Positions 1 to 10,800 of a stretch of DNA of 64,000 nt are shown here, in pieces (position 1 is the first letter of the stretch; each line of letters opens with the position of its first letter). The notes under the pieces are model-generated. The model did not search any database and was not told where the DNA came from. It was given only the letters and a program-made list of their open reading frames with translations. A program made the translations under genes and the position numbers. Source of the DNA: Nitrospira sp. (GTDB taxonomy: Bacteria > Nitrospirota > Nitrospiria > Nitrospirales > Nitrospiraceae); contig JARFXO010000009.1 in the NCBI GenBank assembly GCA_029194665.1, forward strand, positions 46,846 through 110,845, in the 5' to 3' direction.

Positions 1-1329
1 ACGCTGGGGGATGGCCTCGATGTCATGGATCAGCAACGGCTTGCTGTGAATGAGCAGATCCGCCGCGATGCCGCCATCGACGATGGGTAATTCAAGCCGG
101 TAAGCGGCCTCCGTAAGTTCCTGTGAAACTCCGATGATCCGAGCGAAGGAGGCGCAGTTCTTTTCTGGGTAGTGAAGAATGACCGCCATTCGAGAAAATC
201 CGAGATTCTCGACCAGCAACCGGAGCACTGTGTCAAGCAACTGACCCATGTCGAACATATTGGCGCGTGCGATTGCGGCACTGGCTTTATGCACCGTGGT
301 TAAGTGCCTGACCTGCAGTCGGATGGTGTCGAGGTTTGCGGTGATCGCGTGATTCCTGTCCTGCAGACATTGTGTCATCACGCTGAATGCATGGGTCAAT
401 TGACCGACTTCATCATTGGTAGGTCGAGGGAGGGAAATGTGAACATCCTTTCCCTCTGCGAGTTTCCGCGCAGCACCGGCGAGACTTCGGAGTGGTGTCG
501 TAATGCGAGATGTAAGAAAGTGCGCGCCGACGACGCCTGCGACAATGATGAGCAGCGTGAGAATCGAAACGTTACGAACGATGATCAACAGGGCTTGCTT
601 GGCTTGGGCGTCGGTTATGCCGATACGCACCAGGCCGACCACCGGCGAGATTGTGGGTAGGAGAGTGGGGCCAATGATATCCTCCAATTCGACCGGAAGA
701 TGAGGCAGCGGTGGCTCGGATGGGGATTCTCGGAGGACCGGCATCGCAAAGTCGAACAGGGTTTCCGTCCGCACGAAAAACGGTAGGAGCCAATCAGAGG
801 ACTCATCCTGAGGGACCAACGTGTGTTCTGCAGATTGAAAAAATCTGGTAATGAGCGGAACGGTCAGCGGCGCCCGCAGCAGCGATTGTGATATCCGGTC
901 GTCAGGGTAGAGCGGTTGTTCTACGGCCGGAGGTGACCCGTTCGACGACCTCCGAATGCGCTTGCTTTGTCGGTTCAGGATGCGGCCGTCGGAGCCGGTG
1001 ATGACGACATACACGACGTGATCGATCGTCATCAGGCTCTGCATGAATTGACCAAGTGTGACCCGATCCTCAAGCACAACGCCGGCAAGGCGAAAGTGTT
1101 CGTTCTGTACGGTGTTGGTCAATAAGATGCTTCCGAGTTCCTCCAGATTGTCCGTCATGGCCTTGCGCCGGGCTTCGATAAAATACCAGCTTAATGACGA
1201 ACAGGTCATGATGAGAATGAGGCTGAAAAACGCCATGAACTTCAAGCGGAGACCGAAGAGTCGAGCCCCAGACCCTGGTCCGGGACGTTGTCCTCTTAGG
1301 AGTCCTGAGCTATCCATGGGCCGACTCAT
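1..1329 (-). CDS. Membrane sensor protein with HAMP and GAF-like regions (C-terminus outside window)
   Basis: The frame is open without a stop from the ATG at 1329 to the window edge, 443 codons. A hydrophobic segment at about residues 29-46 and a second at about 245-265 frame a periplasmic sensing region of about 200 residues. A HAMP-like linker (ITTPLRSLAGAARKLAEGKD) follows the second segment, and then a region resembling a GAF domain from about residue 330. The output domain, probably a histidine kinase or a GGDEF cyclase, lies beyond the window. The start codon directly abuts the stop of the ABC substrate-binding gene, so the two are translationally coupled. That pairing suggests the sensor reads the binding protein or its ligand. 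The output type cannot be decided here. Confidence 0.75.
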   Translation of the reverse strand, partial: MSRPMDSSGLLRGQRPGPGSGARLFGLRLKFMAFFSLILIMTCSSLSWYFIEARRKAMTDNLEELGSILLTNTVQNEHFRLAGVVLEDRVTLGQFMQSLMTIDHVVYVVITGSDGRILNRQSKRIRRSSNGSPPAVEQPLYPDDRISQSLLRAPLTVPLITRFFQSAEHTLVPQDESSDWLLPFFVRTETLFDFAMPVLRESPSEPPLPHLPVELEDIIGPTLLPTISPVVGLVRIGITDAQAKQALLIIVRNVSILTLLIIVAGVVGAHFLTSRITTPLRSLAGAARKLAEGKDVHISLPRPTNDEVGQLTHAFSVMTQCLQDRNHAITANLDTIRLQVRHLTTVHKASAAIARANMFDMGQLLDTVLRLLVENLGFSRMAVILHYPEKNCASFARIIGVSQELTEAAYRLELPIVDGGIAADLLIHSKPLLIHDIEAIPQR

Positions 1330-2346
1330 CTAATAAGTTTCGTCGATAAGGCTGTCGAGCTCTCTTGGAATCGAGATGCCGAGATACCGCGCGGTCTTGA
1401 CATTCACCGTGATCCTGACCCGCTGGACAGGAACGGGTTTGAGGGGAAGCCGTTCTTCCCTGTCCAAGATACGCTTGGCAAGGAGCCCGGTTTCTCGGCC
1501 TACTTCGTTGTAGCTGATCGACAAGCTGAGCAATGCGCCCAGGCGGGTAAACTCGGATGAAAAGCCGATGACGGGAACCTGTTTGGCCAACGCCGATTCG
1601 AGAATAAAGCGGATCGATTCATCGGTCAGCACCGTCGAATCCGGAATCAGCCATAAGGCTTCCGATTCGGACAGGAGCAGCCGCAGTTGCTGAGGGACTT
1701 CCTTCTCATGCTCGACCATGAATCCCCGCAACTGAACGTTATGGACAGAAGCCTGCGCCTCCGCGTCCTTGAAGCGGGAAGCAGACTTGCCGGGATCGTA
1801 CAACATGCCGATCCGGCGAAGGGTGGGCAACAACGCGCGCATGACCTTCAACTGACGGTCCGTTGGAATTTCCAACAGGACGCCGGTCATATTGGCAGCG
1901 GTCAGATGATGTTTCAAGGGGTCGAGAACCATCATGTAGAGAATCGGGGTATCGACGATCTCCAACTTGACCGCCAGTGCCGCTTTGAGGCCGACGGCGA
2001 CTACGAGGGAAGCGTCTGAGGCACGAATCTTTCTGACCAGCTGCTTGCCTTGCTCCAGATCTCCCCGTAGGTCGTACTCAATATAAGTGGCTCCGGTCGG
2101 CGCTGTCGCCTTGAAGCCTTCGACGGCATCGCTGTACGCCTTCAGGTCGGGCGATTTGAGAATAGCGATCTCAGTGCCGGCCGCCTCGGCCTGTACAGAG
2201 AGGAAATAGGAGAGAAGGATGAGCGCAAGGGACAGTCGCCGGATATGAGCAGAGCGCACCCATCTGTTTTCCCGATCTCTCAACGTATGAGCGATCATAA
2301 ACATGCGATAGGGTGATAGGGCAGTGATCAAGGACCCCGCGACCAA
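1330..2346 (-). CDS. ABC transporter substrate-binding protein (PF04392-like)
   Basis: A 338-residue periplasmic binding protein of the ABC_sub_bind (PF04392) kind. The order is signal sequence, a lobe with LYDPGKSASRFKDAEAQA, and a C-terminal lobe with the PVIGFSSEFTRLGALLSLSISY stretch typical of the family. Several starts are possible. A GTG at 2259 would give a compact signal peptide (RRLSLALILLSYFLSVQAEA); the ATG used here adds 29 residues and has no clear ribosome binding site. No permease or ATPase gene is adjacent. The gene is fused head to tail with the sensor downstream (no gap), so a role in ligand sensing is as likely as transport. The ligand is unknown. Confidence 0.75.
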   Translation of the reverse strand: MVAGSLITALSPYRMFMIAHTLRDRENRWVRSAHIRRLSLALILLSYFLSVQAEAAGTEIAILKSPDLKAYSDAVEGFKATAPTGATYIEYDLRGDLEQGKQLVRKIRASDASLVVAVGLKAALAVKLEIVDTPILYMMVLDPLKHHLTAANMTGVLLEIPTDRQLKVMRALLPTLRRIGMLYDPGKSASRFKDAEAQASVHNVQLRGFMVEHEKEVPQQLRLLLSESEALWLIPDSTVLTDESIRFILESALAKQVPVIGFSSEFTRLGALLSLSISYNEVGRETGLLAKRILDREERLPLKPVPVQRVRITVNVKTARYLGISIPRELDSLIDETY

Positions 2347-2595
2347 TCGGTGCGTTTATTTCAAGCAAACCCTGTGCCCTCGGTATTGTCGAGTCACCAC
2401 GACCAGACGAAGAAGTTCATTCTGGCAGCCCATGTTCATTGTCCAACTTAGCCGGTCCAGAAACAAAAAGCCGGGTGGCGTGGTGGATCAAAACTGATTC
2501 AGCCTGAATCGAATTGGATTCTCCGACCGAATCGAATGGACGGCATCAATCCTTGCTCAGAATGGAGCAGGCCGGGAGGGGTCGTTCGCGAAGCG
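2347..2595. other. Intergenic stretch upstream of the substrate-binding gene
   Basis: About 250 bases with no open frame that looks coding. It contains a GAATCGAATTGGATTC-like inverted sequence around 2507-2522 and presumably the promoter of the minus-strand sensor operon. No clear promoter could be assigned. Confidence 0.3.
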
Positions 2596-3330
2596 CTATT
2601 TTGCGTTGCCCTGAATAGCTTTCAGATCCCAGTCCGCCACCCCGTTGAGTCCGACCTGTCTTAGGAGAGCCGCCCTCAGTCTACGAAGCGACGGATCCTT
2701 TGGCTCTTTCTCAATCAACGAGCAGACACAGCCCATCGCATCGTACCAGAACCCGATGAGGGCATTGGTGCGCACGGTTTCACGATCACAGGTCAGGTTT
2801 ACCGACGTGACCGTCAGACATTCATTGAAGTCGCATCGCTCGATCATTCCACCTGCGACGATATCCCTGGAGGGGGACTCGGGATTGGGGCTGGCCGACA
2901 CAAACCAGCGGTACTGGACGTTAGGTTCAAGGGTAAGTCCCAGGCTTTTGAGATCGATGGATTGCACCCCCGCCTCGGTTGGAACCGGGAGGGAACCTTC
3001 ATAGAGCGGGACGACTTTTTGGGTATCGTTCAGTGTGAACCGCAAGGGATAGGTCGTCGGTTTCGAGAGATACCAATTGAGCGTCGGCGTTCGCTTCACC
3101 GTCAAACCCACGTGGTCGGGAACCAAGGCGACGAGCTCCGGTTCACTCCCCTCCGTTCCCCGTAACGTGCCTCCGACTCGCGCGCGAGGAGTCGGTTTCT
3201 TTGGCGGTGTATAGATGAGGTCATCTGGTTGATCAGCCGTTGCCGCCGGCGCCTTCTCTGCGGCGTCCAGGACATGCGCGCCTGAGACAGTCAGGAGAAG
3301 GCTTAACCCTAGGATCAACATGTATTTCAC
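2596..3330 (-). CDS. DUF928 domain secreted protein
   Basis: I chose the GTG at 3330 because AGAAGGAGA lies 7 nt upstream. It gives 244 residues starting VKYMLILGLSLLLTVSGAHV, a clear signal peptide. The body carries the DUF928 (PF06051) pattern: RVGGTLRGTEG, LVPDHVGLTVKRTPTLNWYL, then the NVQYRWFVSAS segment. DUF928 proteins are known mainly from cyanobacteria, often near CHAT-TPR and haemagglutinin-like secreted proteins. The same association is seen here, which argues for a shared cell-surface or secretion role. The biochemical function is unknown. The gene is separated from the CHAT gene upstream by a 122-bp palindrome. Confidence 0.8.
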   Translation of the reverse strand: MKYMLILGLSLLLTVSGAHVLDAAEKAPAATADQPDDLIYTPPKKPTPRARVGGTLRGTEGSEPELVALVPDHVGLTVKRTPTLNWYLSKPTTYPLRFTLNDTQKVVPLYEGSLPVPTEAGVQSIDLKSLGLTLEPNVQYRWFVSASPNPESPSRDIVAGGMIERCDFNECLTVTSVNLTCDRETVRTNALIGFWYDAMGCVCSLIEKEPKDPSLRRLRAALLRQVGLNGVADWDLKAIQGNAK

Positions 3331-3423
3331 GGCAATTCTCCTTCTAGCAGGATGATGAAAAACTCGGGTAATGCCAGGAATATGGCTGTAATTTTCCAAT
3401 CGGTGCTAACGCTAGAATCAATT

Positions 3424-3545
3424 CAGGATGCTCAAAAAGGCCGTCCAGCAAGGCCGCAACGAGCGAAGAGGTGAGGCGTACGCTTCGGTACGTTGAGCCT
3501 CTGAGCGATGCGAGAACGCCGCTGGCGGACTTTTTCAGCATCCTG
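3424..3545. repeat. 122-bp imperfect palindrome (REP/MITE-like)
   Basis: The ends CAGGATGCTCAAAAAGGCCG and its mirror GACTTTTTCAGCATCCTG are inverted. The symmetry runs to an exact centre at 3484/3485 (CGTAC-GCTTCG-GTACG). No coding capacity. It sits immediately after the CHAT gene stop and could act as a transcription terminator or attenuator before the DUF928 gene. I recall similar elements as multicopy repeats in Nitrospira genomes, but cannot check copy number here. Confidence 0.85.
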
Positions 3546-5891
3546 TTAGAGCCAATTATTGAGCAACAGGAAGGGCGACCAGTAGGCCGGGTGTTCATAA
3601 ATCCTGTCGCTCAACAGCTTCAACTGCGCGCGCTGGAGCGCCACGGCTTTCGAGAGAGCCGGATTGCGCAGTTGGCGATAAAATTCAGAGATCAATGTCG
3701 CCGACGCTTCATCGTTGATGAACCACAGAGTGGCCAATGCGCTGCGGGCGCCGGCTTTCAGCGCGACACCGGCCAGGCCGAGGGCAGCGCGGTCGTCGCC
3801 GATGCCGGTCTGGCAGGCACTCAAGGTCAAGAGTTCAAGCGGCTCCTGCCGAAACCGAAAGAGGCCGATCAATTGATCGAGACCCTGCATCGTCATTTTC
3901 CCATCGAAGGTCAGGAGGAATGAGTCGTTTATGTCGGTCGAGAATTTGCCGTGCGTCGCGATATGCAGGCCTCCATATCCACCATCACGCAATTCCTGTT
4001 CCAGTCTGGATGATTGAAAGGCATTGTTCATCAGTTGATCGCCCTTATAGAGCCGTTGAATGGATTCGACCTCGTCCGCTACGTAGGGAAGGGGTGGAAA
4101 CCCTTGCACGGACTTGGTGAGGCCGGCCGTGAGGAATCGGAGCTTGTCGCGGTTGAGTGGACGAGGGTCGGTCAAGGTCAAGCCGGGCGTCATGGCGAGC
4201 GCGAACTTGTTGATCAAGAATGATGAGCCGTCGTGGAGCGCCGCCAGCGGAATCGTCCGCAGGGCGCCGTCCGGCACAAACACCAAGGTCGTGATCTGCG
4301 GCTGCGAGAGGTCCGTTTCCAGCGGGCGAAGGAGCCAGTCGTATAACCGTTGGGCATGGGGCAGATATTCGCGGGTCGTGCGCTTTTCAACCAACCGACG
4401 GAATGTCCGAATTTCCTGAGTCAGCCGCTCCGCCGTCATGGGCACGGAGGTGCGCTTGAGGCCGGATGGCAGACTCACGAGCAGTTCGAGTCGGGAACTG
4501 AACATGATGGGATAGATGACGGCGGTGTCCGGCGATAAGCGATCGAACGTGGTCAGCCTCGACCGGACTGAATCGACGCAATCGTCCTTGAAATAGTCCC
4601 GTAGCTCAGCCGTCTTGTAGGCTTCAATCGCATCGCGAGCGCCGAACAAATCGCCCTCGGCTGCCTTGCCGTCGCCAGAACGCGATGCACGCTGCAGCAA
4701 CAGGTCGGCCAGCTCAAAAAACAACGGCCTCACGGACTCATGACCGGTGTTCGCGTCCTCGGACGAGGCTTGCTCCACCTCGGCGCGGATCGGTTGGAGC
4801 GTCGATGCCGCTTGCCGGTATGAGGAGATGGCGTTGTCCAACTGCCCGATTGCAGCCAGCTGTCGGCCCAGCTGCCATTGCCAGCGATAGAGCGACTCGG
4901 ATGCGTCCACCGATTGGGCCGCAAACAACGCCTTCCTGGTGAGTTGCAGCGCTTCGTCCATGCGAAATTCCGTCTCGTAGAGATGCCCGAGATAGCCGAG
5001 AGCATAGGACAGGGTTCTCTTGTCTCCCTGCCCCTCCGCGACCGTACCTGCTTCGTGAAGGACGCCCGCGGCTCGCAAGAGGAGAGGGTCACGATCATGT
5101 GGGAGTTGAGGGATGAGCCGCTGGTACATCAGCGCGATGCCGATCATACCTAGCGATTGGTTGCGCGATGGCCGAAGATCCTTGAGTTGCTGGAGTGCCG
5201 CGTCAAGAGCCATACGGCTGTTGGTTGGTTGCCCGAGGCGCAGCAGAGTCCGCGCGGCATTGGTGCGGGCTGTCACAGCAAGCAGCGGGAGCTTGGCCCT
5301 CTGAGCGTGGCTGACGCTTTCCTGAAAGGCTTCCAATGCCTCCTTGTCTTGCTGCTTCAAGGCGAACACCACTCCGAGGTCATTCAGGATGGTCGCCGTG
5401 AGCTGCGAGGAGCCTTGCTCCCGTGCTGATGCCGCCCCGCGCTCGAGATATTCCAATGCCTCGGTGAATCGCCGGAGCGTCAGGTAAGTCCTTCCTAGAT
5501 GCCCGAGTACGGAAGCTTCCACGAGCGGATCGCCGTACTTGTCGGCGAGCGCAAGCGCCAGCTCCAGCGATTGGAGCGCTTGCTTCGATTGCCCTAAGCT
5601 CAATGAGGCTTGAGATGAGAGCACGAGCGCCTCAACCTGCGCAGAAGTATTCCCCTCGGCCTTGTAGCGATCGGCTGCTTGTTTCCAATGGACCAAGGCT
5701 TCGCCAAAGGCTCCCCGTTCAAACTCTCCCGCCCCTTGTTGCATCAGCGCGTCAGTGGAGGATGAGGTTTCATGCGATTCAGATCGCGTGACGAAACAAC
5801 ATAGAAGCGTTACGAATAAAAATAGAGTTCCGCGGAGCAGGAAACGAACCAATGGTCGATTGGAGGCCGACAGGGTGTGTAATGTGGACAT
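3546..5891 (-). CDS. CHAT-domain protease-like protein with TPR repeats
   Basis: The start at 5891 (ATG with CAGAGGA upstream) gives 781 residues beginning with a membrane/signal segment (LLRGTLFLFVTLLCCFV). Residues about 50-350 are tetratricopeptide repeats (QALQSLELALALADKYGDPL, LGHLGRTYLTLRRFTEALEY and others). The C-terminal third is a CHAT domain (caspase HetF-associated with TPRs). The catalytic pair is visible: His647 in HIATHG and Cys693 in LSACQTG. CHAT proteins are caspase-clan cysteine proteases. The gene begins 20 nt after the TpsB stop, so it is in the secretion operon. It could process the exoprotein or sense envelope state; the substrate is unknown. Confidence 0.88.
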   Translation of the reverse strand: MSTLHTLSASNRPLVRFLLRGTLFLFVTLLCCFVTRSESHETSSSTDALMQQGAGEFERGAFGEALVHWKQAADRYKAEGNTSAQVEALVLSSQASLSLGQSKQALQSLELALALADKYGDPLVEASVLGHLGRTYLTLRRFTEALEYLERGAASAREQGSSQLTATILNDLGVVFALKQQDKEALEAFQESVSHAQRAKLPLLAVTARTNAARTLLRLGQPTNSRMALDAALQQLKDLRPSRNQSLGMIGIALMYQRLIPQLPHDRDPLLLRAAGVLHEAGTVAEGQGDKRTLSYALGYLGHLYETEFRMDEALQLTRKALFAAQSVDASESLYRWQWQLGRQLAAIGQLDNAISSYRQAASTLQPIRAEVEQASSEDANTGHESVRPLFFELADLLLQRASRSGDGKAAEGDLFGARDAIEAYKTAELRDYFKDDCVDSVRSRLTTFDRLSPDTAVIYPIMFSSRLELLVSLPSGLKRTSVPMTAERLTQEIRTFRRLVEKRTTREYLPHAQRLYDWLLRPLETDLSQPQITTLVFVPDGALRTIPLAALHDGSSFLINKFALAMTPGLTLTDPRPLNRDKLRFLTAGLTKSVQGFPPLPYVADEVESIQRLYKGDQLMNNAFQSSRLEQELRDGGYGGLHIATHGKFSTDINDSFLLTFDGKMTMQGLDQLIGLFRFRQEPLELLTLSACQTGIGDDRAALGLAGVALKAGARSALATLWFINDEASATLISEFYRQLRNPALSKAVALQRAQLKLLSDRIYEHPAYWSPFLLLNNWL

Positions 5892-5911
5892 GTCCTCTGT
5901 AACCGCTCGTA

Positions 5912-7747
5912 TCAAAAAAGATTGACGACCATTCCAAGATGAACGCCATGATCTTGCAGGGTAGTTCCAGTGTCCCGCACGGGGCGGAGTCTCTGACCCC
6001 AATAGACTTCAAAAACGGCTCGCCCTTGCGCGAGGATATTCCAGCGGAGTCCCACTCCCACGCTGGCGAGCGTGTTGGGAAAGTCTGTGAACGGCGCGAT
6101 GGGAGCGGGCCGGTTCTCCCCGAGACTCCATCCATGCGCCACATCGACGAATGGAGCCAGTTGCACTATCGGCTCGCCGCTCCGCCGGCGGATCAACGGA
6201 AATCGCGATTCAAGGGATGCAATGAACGCATTGTCACGTAGGATCGTCACTTCACGGTAGCCGCGCACGGTATAACGGCCGCCAAGCGCGACCTGCTCGA
6301 GAGGAAAGAGAGGAGAAGTCGTGAGTTGAAGATCCATGTGTCCCAGGAGTTGCATGCCGAATAACCGGTCGCCGTATTGTTTAATGGTCTGGACCTGTCC
6401 TAACCAAGAAAAAAACTGTCCGTCGGGCGTGGCGGGATTACTGTTGATCGTCGCACCGAGGACATTGAGGCCCACACTGAATCGCGAACGCACAGCTAGG
6501 ACAGTGTCGAGCGTTCGATGGGTCCAATCCTGGGCGAACCGGAGCGCGGAGACGGTCGCTGTCCCGTTCTGGAAACCGGGGAAAGAATCAATGGGTTTGT
6601 CTCCAAAGATGAAGCTTTGCGTGAAGAGATGCTCGCCGATGATCGAGAGCGCCACCTCGTCCATCACCGTCCGATAGATCGGGTGGCGGAGGCTTATGCC
6701 GATGATTTCGGTGTCGGTATTGAGGTTGAATGGCTCGAGTGGTTCTTCGATCAGCTTGAAGTCGTAGCGCCGATAGTACGGCATGAAGCTCGTACCGTAT
6801 CGGTTGAAGGGGAGGGCATATGAAGCATCAATAATCGGATGGGCTCCGGCTGAACCGCCGTAACTGACGCTGAGTGGATCTCCTCGACCGGTGAGGTTGT
6901 CATGGATGACTGTGCCGATTCCGCGGACCGGTCCGACCAGAGGGGTCTGGTAGTTGTTCACATCGAACGATGCATGAAACGGATTTCTGTCCGCCACTCG
7001 CACATTCAGCACACTCTCGCCACGTTCATCTCCGGGCCGGAGTTCCGCATTGATGCGTTCGATCCGACGATCCTGCTGTAAGAGTTGCAGCTGTTCTTGA
7101 AAGGGGGCGAGTAACAGGGGTGTGCGGCTGCCGAGCGACAGGCGATCGCGCAGGTACGATGAGCTGAACCAACGGTTGCCTTCGACATCGATGCGCGCCA
7201 GTTTCCCTTCTATGACTTGCACCTCTACGACTCCATCGACGACATCCTGATCAGGAATGATCGCCCCAGAGGTCAGGTAGCCCTTATTGACGTAGAGCAG
7301 CGTGAGCGCCAGCCTGAGCCGCTCGAGATCTTCAGTCATCAAGATCCGGTTCTTAAACAGGGCCGTCGTTTCCGCAATCTCGGCTGCCGAGAAGACGGTG
7401 TTGCCCGTCACGCGGACATCGCGCACAAACACCTTCACTGTTCCAGGTTGTTTAGGCACTTCTTCTTCGGATGGAGCGGGCGGGAGGATCGGCAGAACCT
7501 GACGCGGGGGTGGTAGAGGGCGTTGAAACTCTTCTTTCAACGGCCCAGGCGGCTGACCGGATCGACCTGTCGGGTCAATCGTAGCTGTCGGGTCAATCGT
7601 AGATTGAGCGAAGACTGATGTATCTACCAACGTGCTCATCATGGTGAGACCCATGGTCAACGAGATAAAGGTCTGACGGGCGAACAGAAAATTGACAGGC
7701 GCCGCTCCGCGAGTACCTGCTGTCACGATTCTTGACATGTGGGTCAT
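5912..7747 (-). CDS. Two-partner secretion outer-membrane transporter (ShlB/FhaC/HecB family)
   Basis: A 611-residue TpsB-type Omp85 transporter. A signal peptide and a Pro-rich linker (about residues 30-100) are followed by two POTRA-like domains (VFVRDVRVTGNTVFSAAEIA from about 107; GVVEVQVIEGKLARIDVEGN from about 170). The rest is a 16-strand-type beta barrel ending in the aromatic terminus HLGMVVNLF. TpsB proteins export a cognate TpsA exoprotein across the outer membrane; the TpsA gene lies directly upstream, 109 nt away. The start is uncertain: the ATG at 7747 has no visible ribosome binding site, and the ATG at 7738 is an alternative. Confidence 0.88.
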   Translation of the reverse strand: MTHMSRIVTAGTRGAAPVNFLFARQTFISLTMGLTMMSTLVDTSVFAQSTIDPTATIDPTGRSGQPPGPLKEEFQRPLPPPRQVLPILPPAPSEEEVPKQPGTVKVFVRDVRVTGNTVFSAAEIAETTALFKNRILMTEDLERLRLALTLLYVNKGYLTSGAIIPDQDVVDGVVEVQVIEGKLARIDVEGNRWFSSSYLRDRLSLGSRTPLLLAPFQEQLQLLQQDRRIERINAELRPGDERGESVLNVRVADRNPFHASFDVNNYQTPLVGPVRGIGTVIHDNLTGRGDPLSVSYGGSAGAHPIIDASYALPFNRYGTSFMPYYRRYDFKLIEEPLEPFNLNTDTEIIGISLRHPIYRTVMDEVALSIIGEHLFTQSFIFGDKPIDSFPGFQNGTATVSALRFAQDWTHRTLDTVLAVRSRFSVGLNVLGATINSNPATPDGQFFSWLGQVQTIKQYGDRLFGMQLLGHMDLQLTTSPLFPLEQVALGGRYTVRGYREVTILRDNAFIASLESRFPLIRRRSGEPIVQLAPFVDVAHGWSLGENRPAPIAPFTDFPNTLASVGVGLRWNILAQGRAVFEVYWGQRLRPVRDTGTTLQDHGVHLGMVVNLF

Positions 7748-7856
7748 GCATTGAAAATCACTTAAATGATGAGTCCGCGAAACACCACGCGCTCAACGGT
7801 AACACCGACAGCGGAAGCTATTGCCACGAGGTGGCGATGGCGGAGCATACGCTCAG

Positions 7857-10800
7857 TCATGATCGACATCCTCCAAGCCTGTTCATCGCAAAGGTTTCGG
7901 TCAAGAACCTCGGAGGCGCAATCTGCCGTAAAGATAAGGAGGGGAACTCTTCCGTCGGCTCATGACTTGCCCGTGGACCCTTGCTAGTCATCGTATCACC
8001 AGGGGGCGTAGCACCATGAGGTGCAGAGATCGATAGTGCTAATGGGCTGGAGAGCCATCCCCCCGGTTCTGCTGAAAGACTGTTCCGCCCTGCCACCGTG
8101 AAACTGCTGAACTGACCGTCGACCACCGCTGCGCAGCGCTGATGGAGGAGGGATGTGGCTTGCAGAGGTCGGTTGCCCAGGGGCTGGATCTTGCCGCCGG
8201 CTGGGGCATATGGAGCCTGAATCCTCACGGTGCCGTCTAATCCGAAGGGCGTAGAGGCATCAATGCGGCTGACTGAATCGGGCATGAGCATCTGTGTCGT
8301 AATCGTGATATCCCCGCCTTTTCCGCGTACCGCCTGTGCGAGGATTTGGCTGTTCTGAAGGACCACAATCTTTGGATCGATCGTGATATTGCCGCCGCTG
8401 CCGTGGCCACCGCGAACCGATGTGCTGATCTCGCCGTTCGCCAGGTGGATACGATCGATGGCTACGAGCTTGATGTCGCCACCCTTTTTTGCCTGAAGAG
8501 CTTCTGTGGTGATCTTGCTGTTTTGCACAAGGAGCTGCTGACCGGCATCAATGTCGATCTTGCCGGCATGTCCTGGACCAGTGCTGCTGGCAGAGACTGT
8601 CGCGCCGTCTTGGATCGTGACAGATTGGCCAGCTGTGAGAAAGATATTGCCACCAGCGCCTGAATTTGACGCTTGTCCAATCGTGCGACTGAAGATGCCG
8701 GAAGGTGTTCCGTCGATCGAGGTTCCGGAAAGGTTAATGGTGTTGGTTGATCGTATGTCGATGATGCCACCATGGCCTGAACTACTGGTACCGCTGTTAA
8801 TCTGGGCCCCATGGGACATAAACAAAGAGCTAGTTCTAGTTGATGTAGAAACATCACCGGCGCTTCCACACGTTCCAGCGCAGGACTGTGAGGTGCCGAT
8901 AGTCGAGGTGAAAATTCCGCTGGCGAGTTGATTACCAAGCCCAAAAATGCCTTCGGAGGGAGGATCAACTAATTGCCCGGCCATGGAAATGGTGCTGGCA
9001 TTGATAATTACATTTCCTCCCTGCCCGCTCGTTCTGGTAGCGGTATTTATGCGAGCGCCTCCTGTGATCTCCAATCTGGAAGTATCGATAAAGACGTTGC
9101 CTCCGTTGCCACGGTTTCCGTTCAACCCAACCGAATTACTGAAAATGCCGGTTGTACCCGCGGTCGACGTTCCTACAAGGTTTAGTTGTTCCGTAGCTCT
9201 GACATGAATCGATCCGGCATTGCCGTTCCCTAGTGTCGTGGTTGTAATTGTGCTCCCTTCAGTAAGTTCTATGAATCGACCTGTAAGTAACACTCCTCCT
9301 CTCTCAACTTCAGGAGAACCGCGGAGGAAACTTTCCACGTGAGAGTCCAACATGGATACTTTGTCTCCACGAATCTCGATTGCCCCGCTACGTTCGAATC
9401 CGGTCGCCGAAACACTGGAAAACTCCAAACCGATTTGTCCTTGAGATGCCAATAGGATATCCCCGGCATTTCCCAATGCGCTATCCGACGTCAAATTGGA
9501 AAAATTTAGATTGATGCTATCCGTCCCTATAATTCTAATGTTCCCGGCAGATCCCAAGACAGATGCTTTGCTCAAGTTGGGATCTCCTGTATTGATATAT
9601 GCGCTCTCGAACGTGACATTCGACGCCGTGATTGAAACGTTTCCACCCGGTTTATCTCCGGTGGTACCGCTGTCGATGAAGAACGTAGTACCTTCCGAAT
9701 CTCCTGTGGCAGTAACTTCAGTTGCTATGACATTTACGTTGCCAGCTTTTCCGGCCCCCAACGTATGTGTATCGATTACCCTTAACGGCTCTGGGTTGGT
9801 AGCGGAAACGGTCAGCTTTCCGGACACGATTTCCACCGTGCCCGCATCACCTGCTCCAGTGCTTCTTGCGGTGATAGCTGAGCCGGTGGTAGCTGTTATA
9901 GAGAATTCATCGGCTGCCACAATATCGACGGCAATAGGAGCACCATGTCTGATTCCTGTGTCCGCAGAAATGGTGGCATTATCTAGTACAAGTTGTCCTG
10001 CACGGATGCGAACTGTACCGGCGGCGCCAGCATCATGGGAGACGCTTATGACGGACCCATCTACAAGAGAAACAGGGCCTAATTGTCCATTTATTGATGG
10101 TTGAAACATAGCAGCCGAAATCTCTCCAGTGGTAATACTAGCTATGTCAAATCGACCACTTGGCGCAGATAGCATTGCCGAATGTCGTACCCCTTGATTA
10201 GTTTCGGCTGCAGCGATTCGGATTTCTCCAGCAATGAGTGCAAGGGTTTGTCCGTCTGGTACTGAGAGCTGGCTCCCCTCAACGACAATGCCGCCAGTTG
10301 GACCCAGGAATCCAAAGGCAACAATAGGATAACTCGTCAAGATACTCGGCCGCGCTTCATCAGCGTAAAAGCGTGAGGCACTCGCACCGTCACCCATTTT
10401 AAGATAATCGGCCGTTGTCGCATAAAATGATCCGGATCCCCTTGGACCCTGGCTGGCTGCTCCTATATCCAGAGAAGCGGTCGGTCCAAAGAGAATTCCA
10501 TTAGGGTTCAGCAAGAAGAGGTTGGCATTGCCAAAATCCGTCGTTCGTAAGGTGCCGTATATCTGCGACGGTTCACCACCAGTTACTCGACTGAGGATGT
10601 TCTCAACTGATGGAAAAGCTCCGTTCACCCTCATATTTTGGAAATTGGCAATGTCACCTGAACCAACGTTGAACTGATCAAAGCTGTGAAAGAGGTTCGA
10701 TCCCACAAGAGTTCCTCCCGTGATGGTATGGATGTTGTGTGTGGGATGAGAGACATGAGTTCCCAGTGTTCCTACGTCAGTTGTAGGGGCTACAGTGGTG

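Noticed and set aside
1687..2019. 110-codon plus frame in the substrate-binding gene
   Set aside because: Antisense shadow of a clear periplasmic binding protein.
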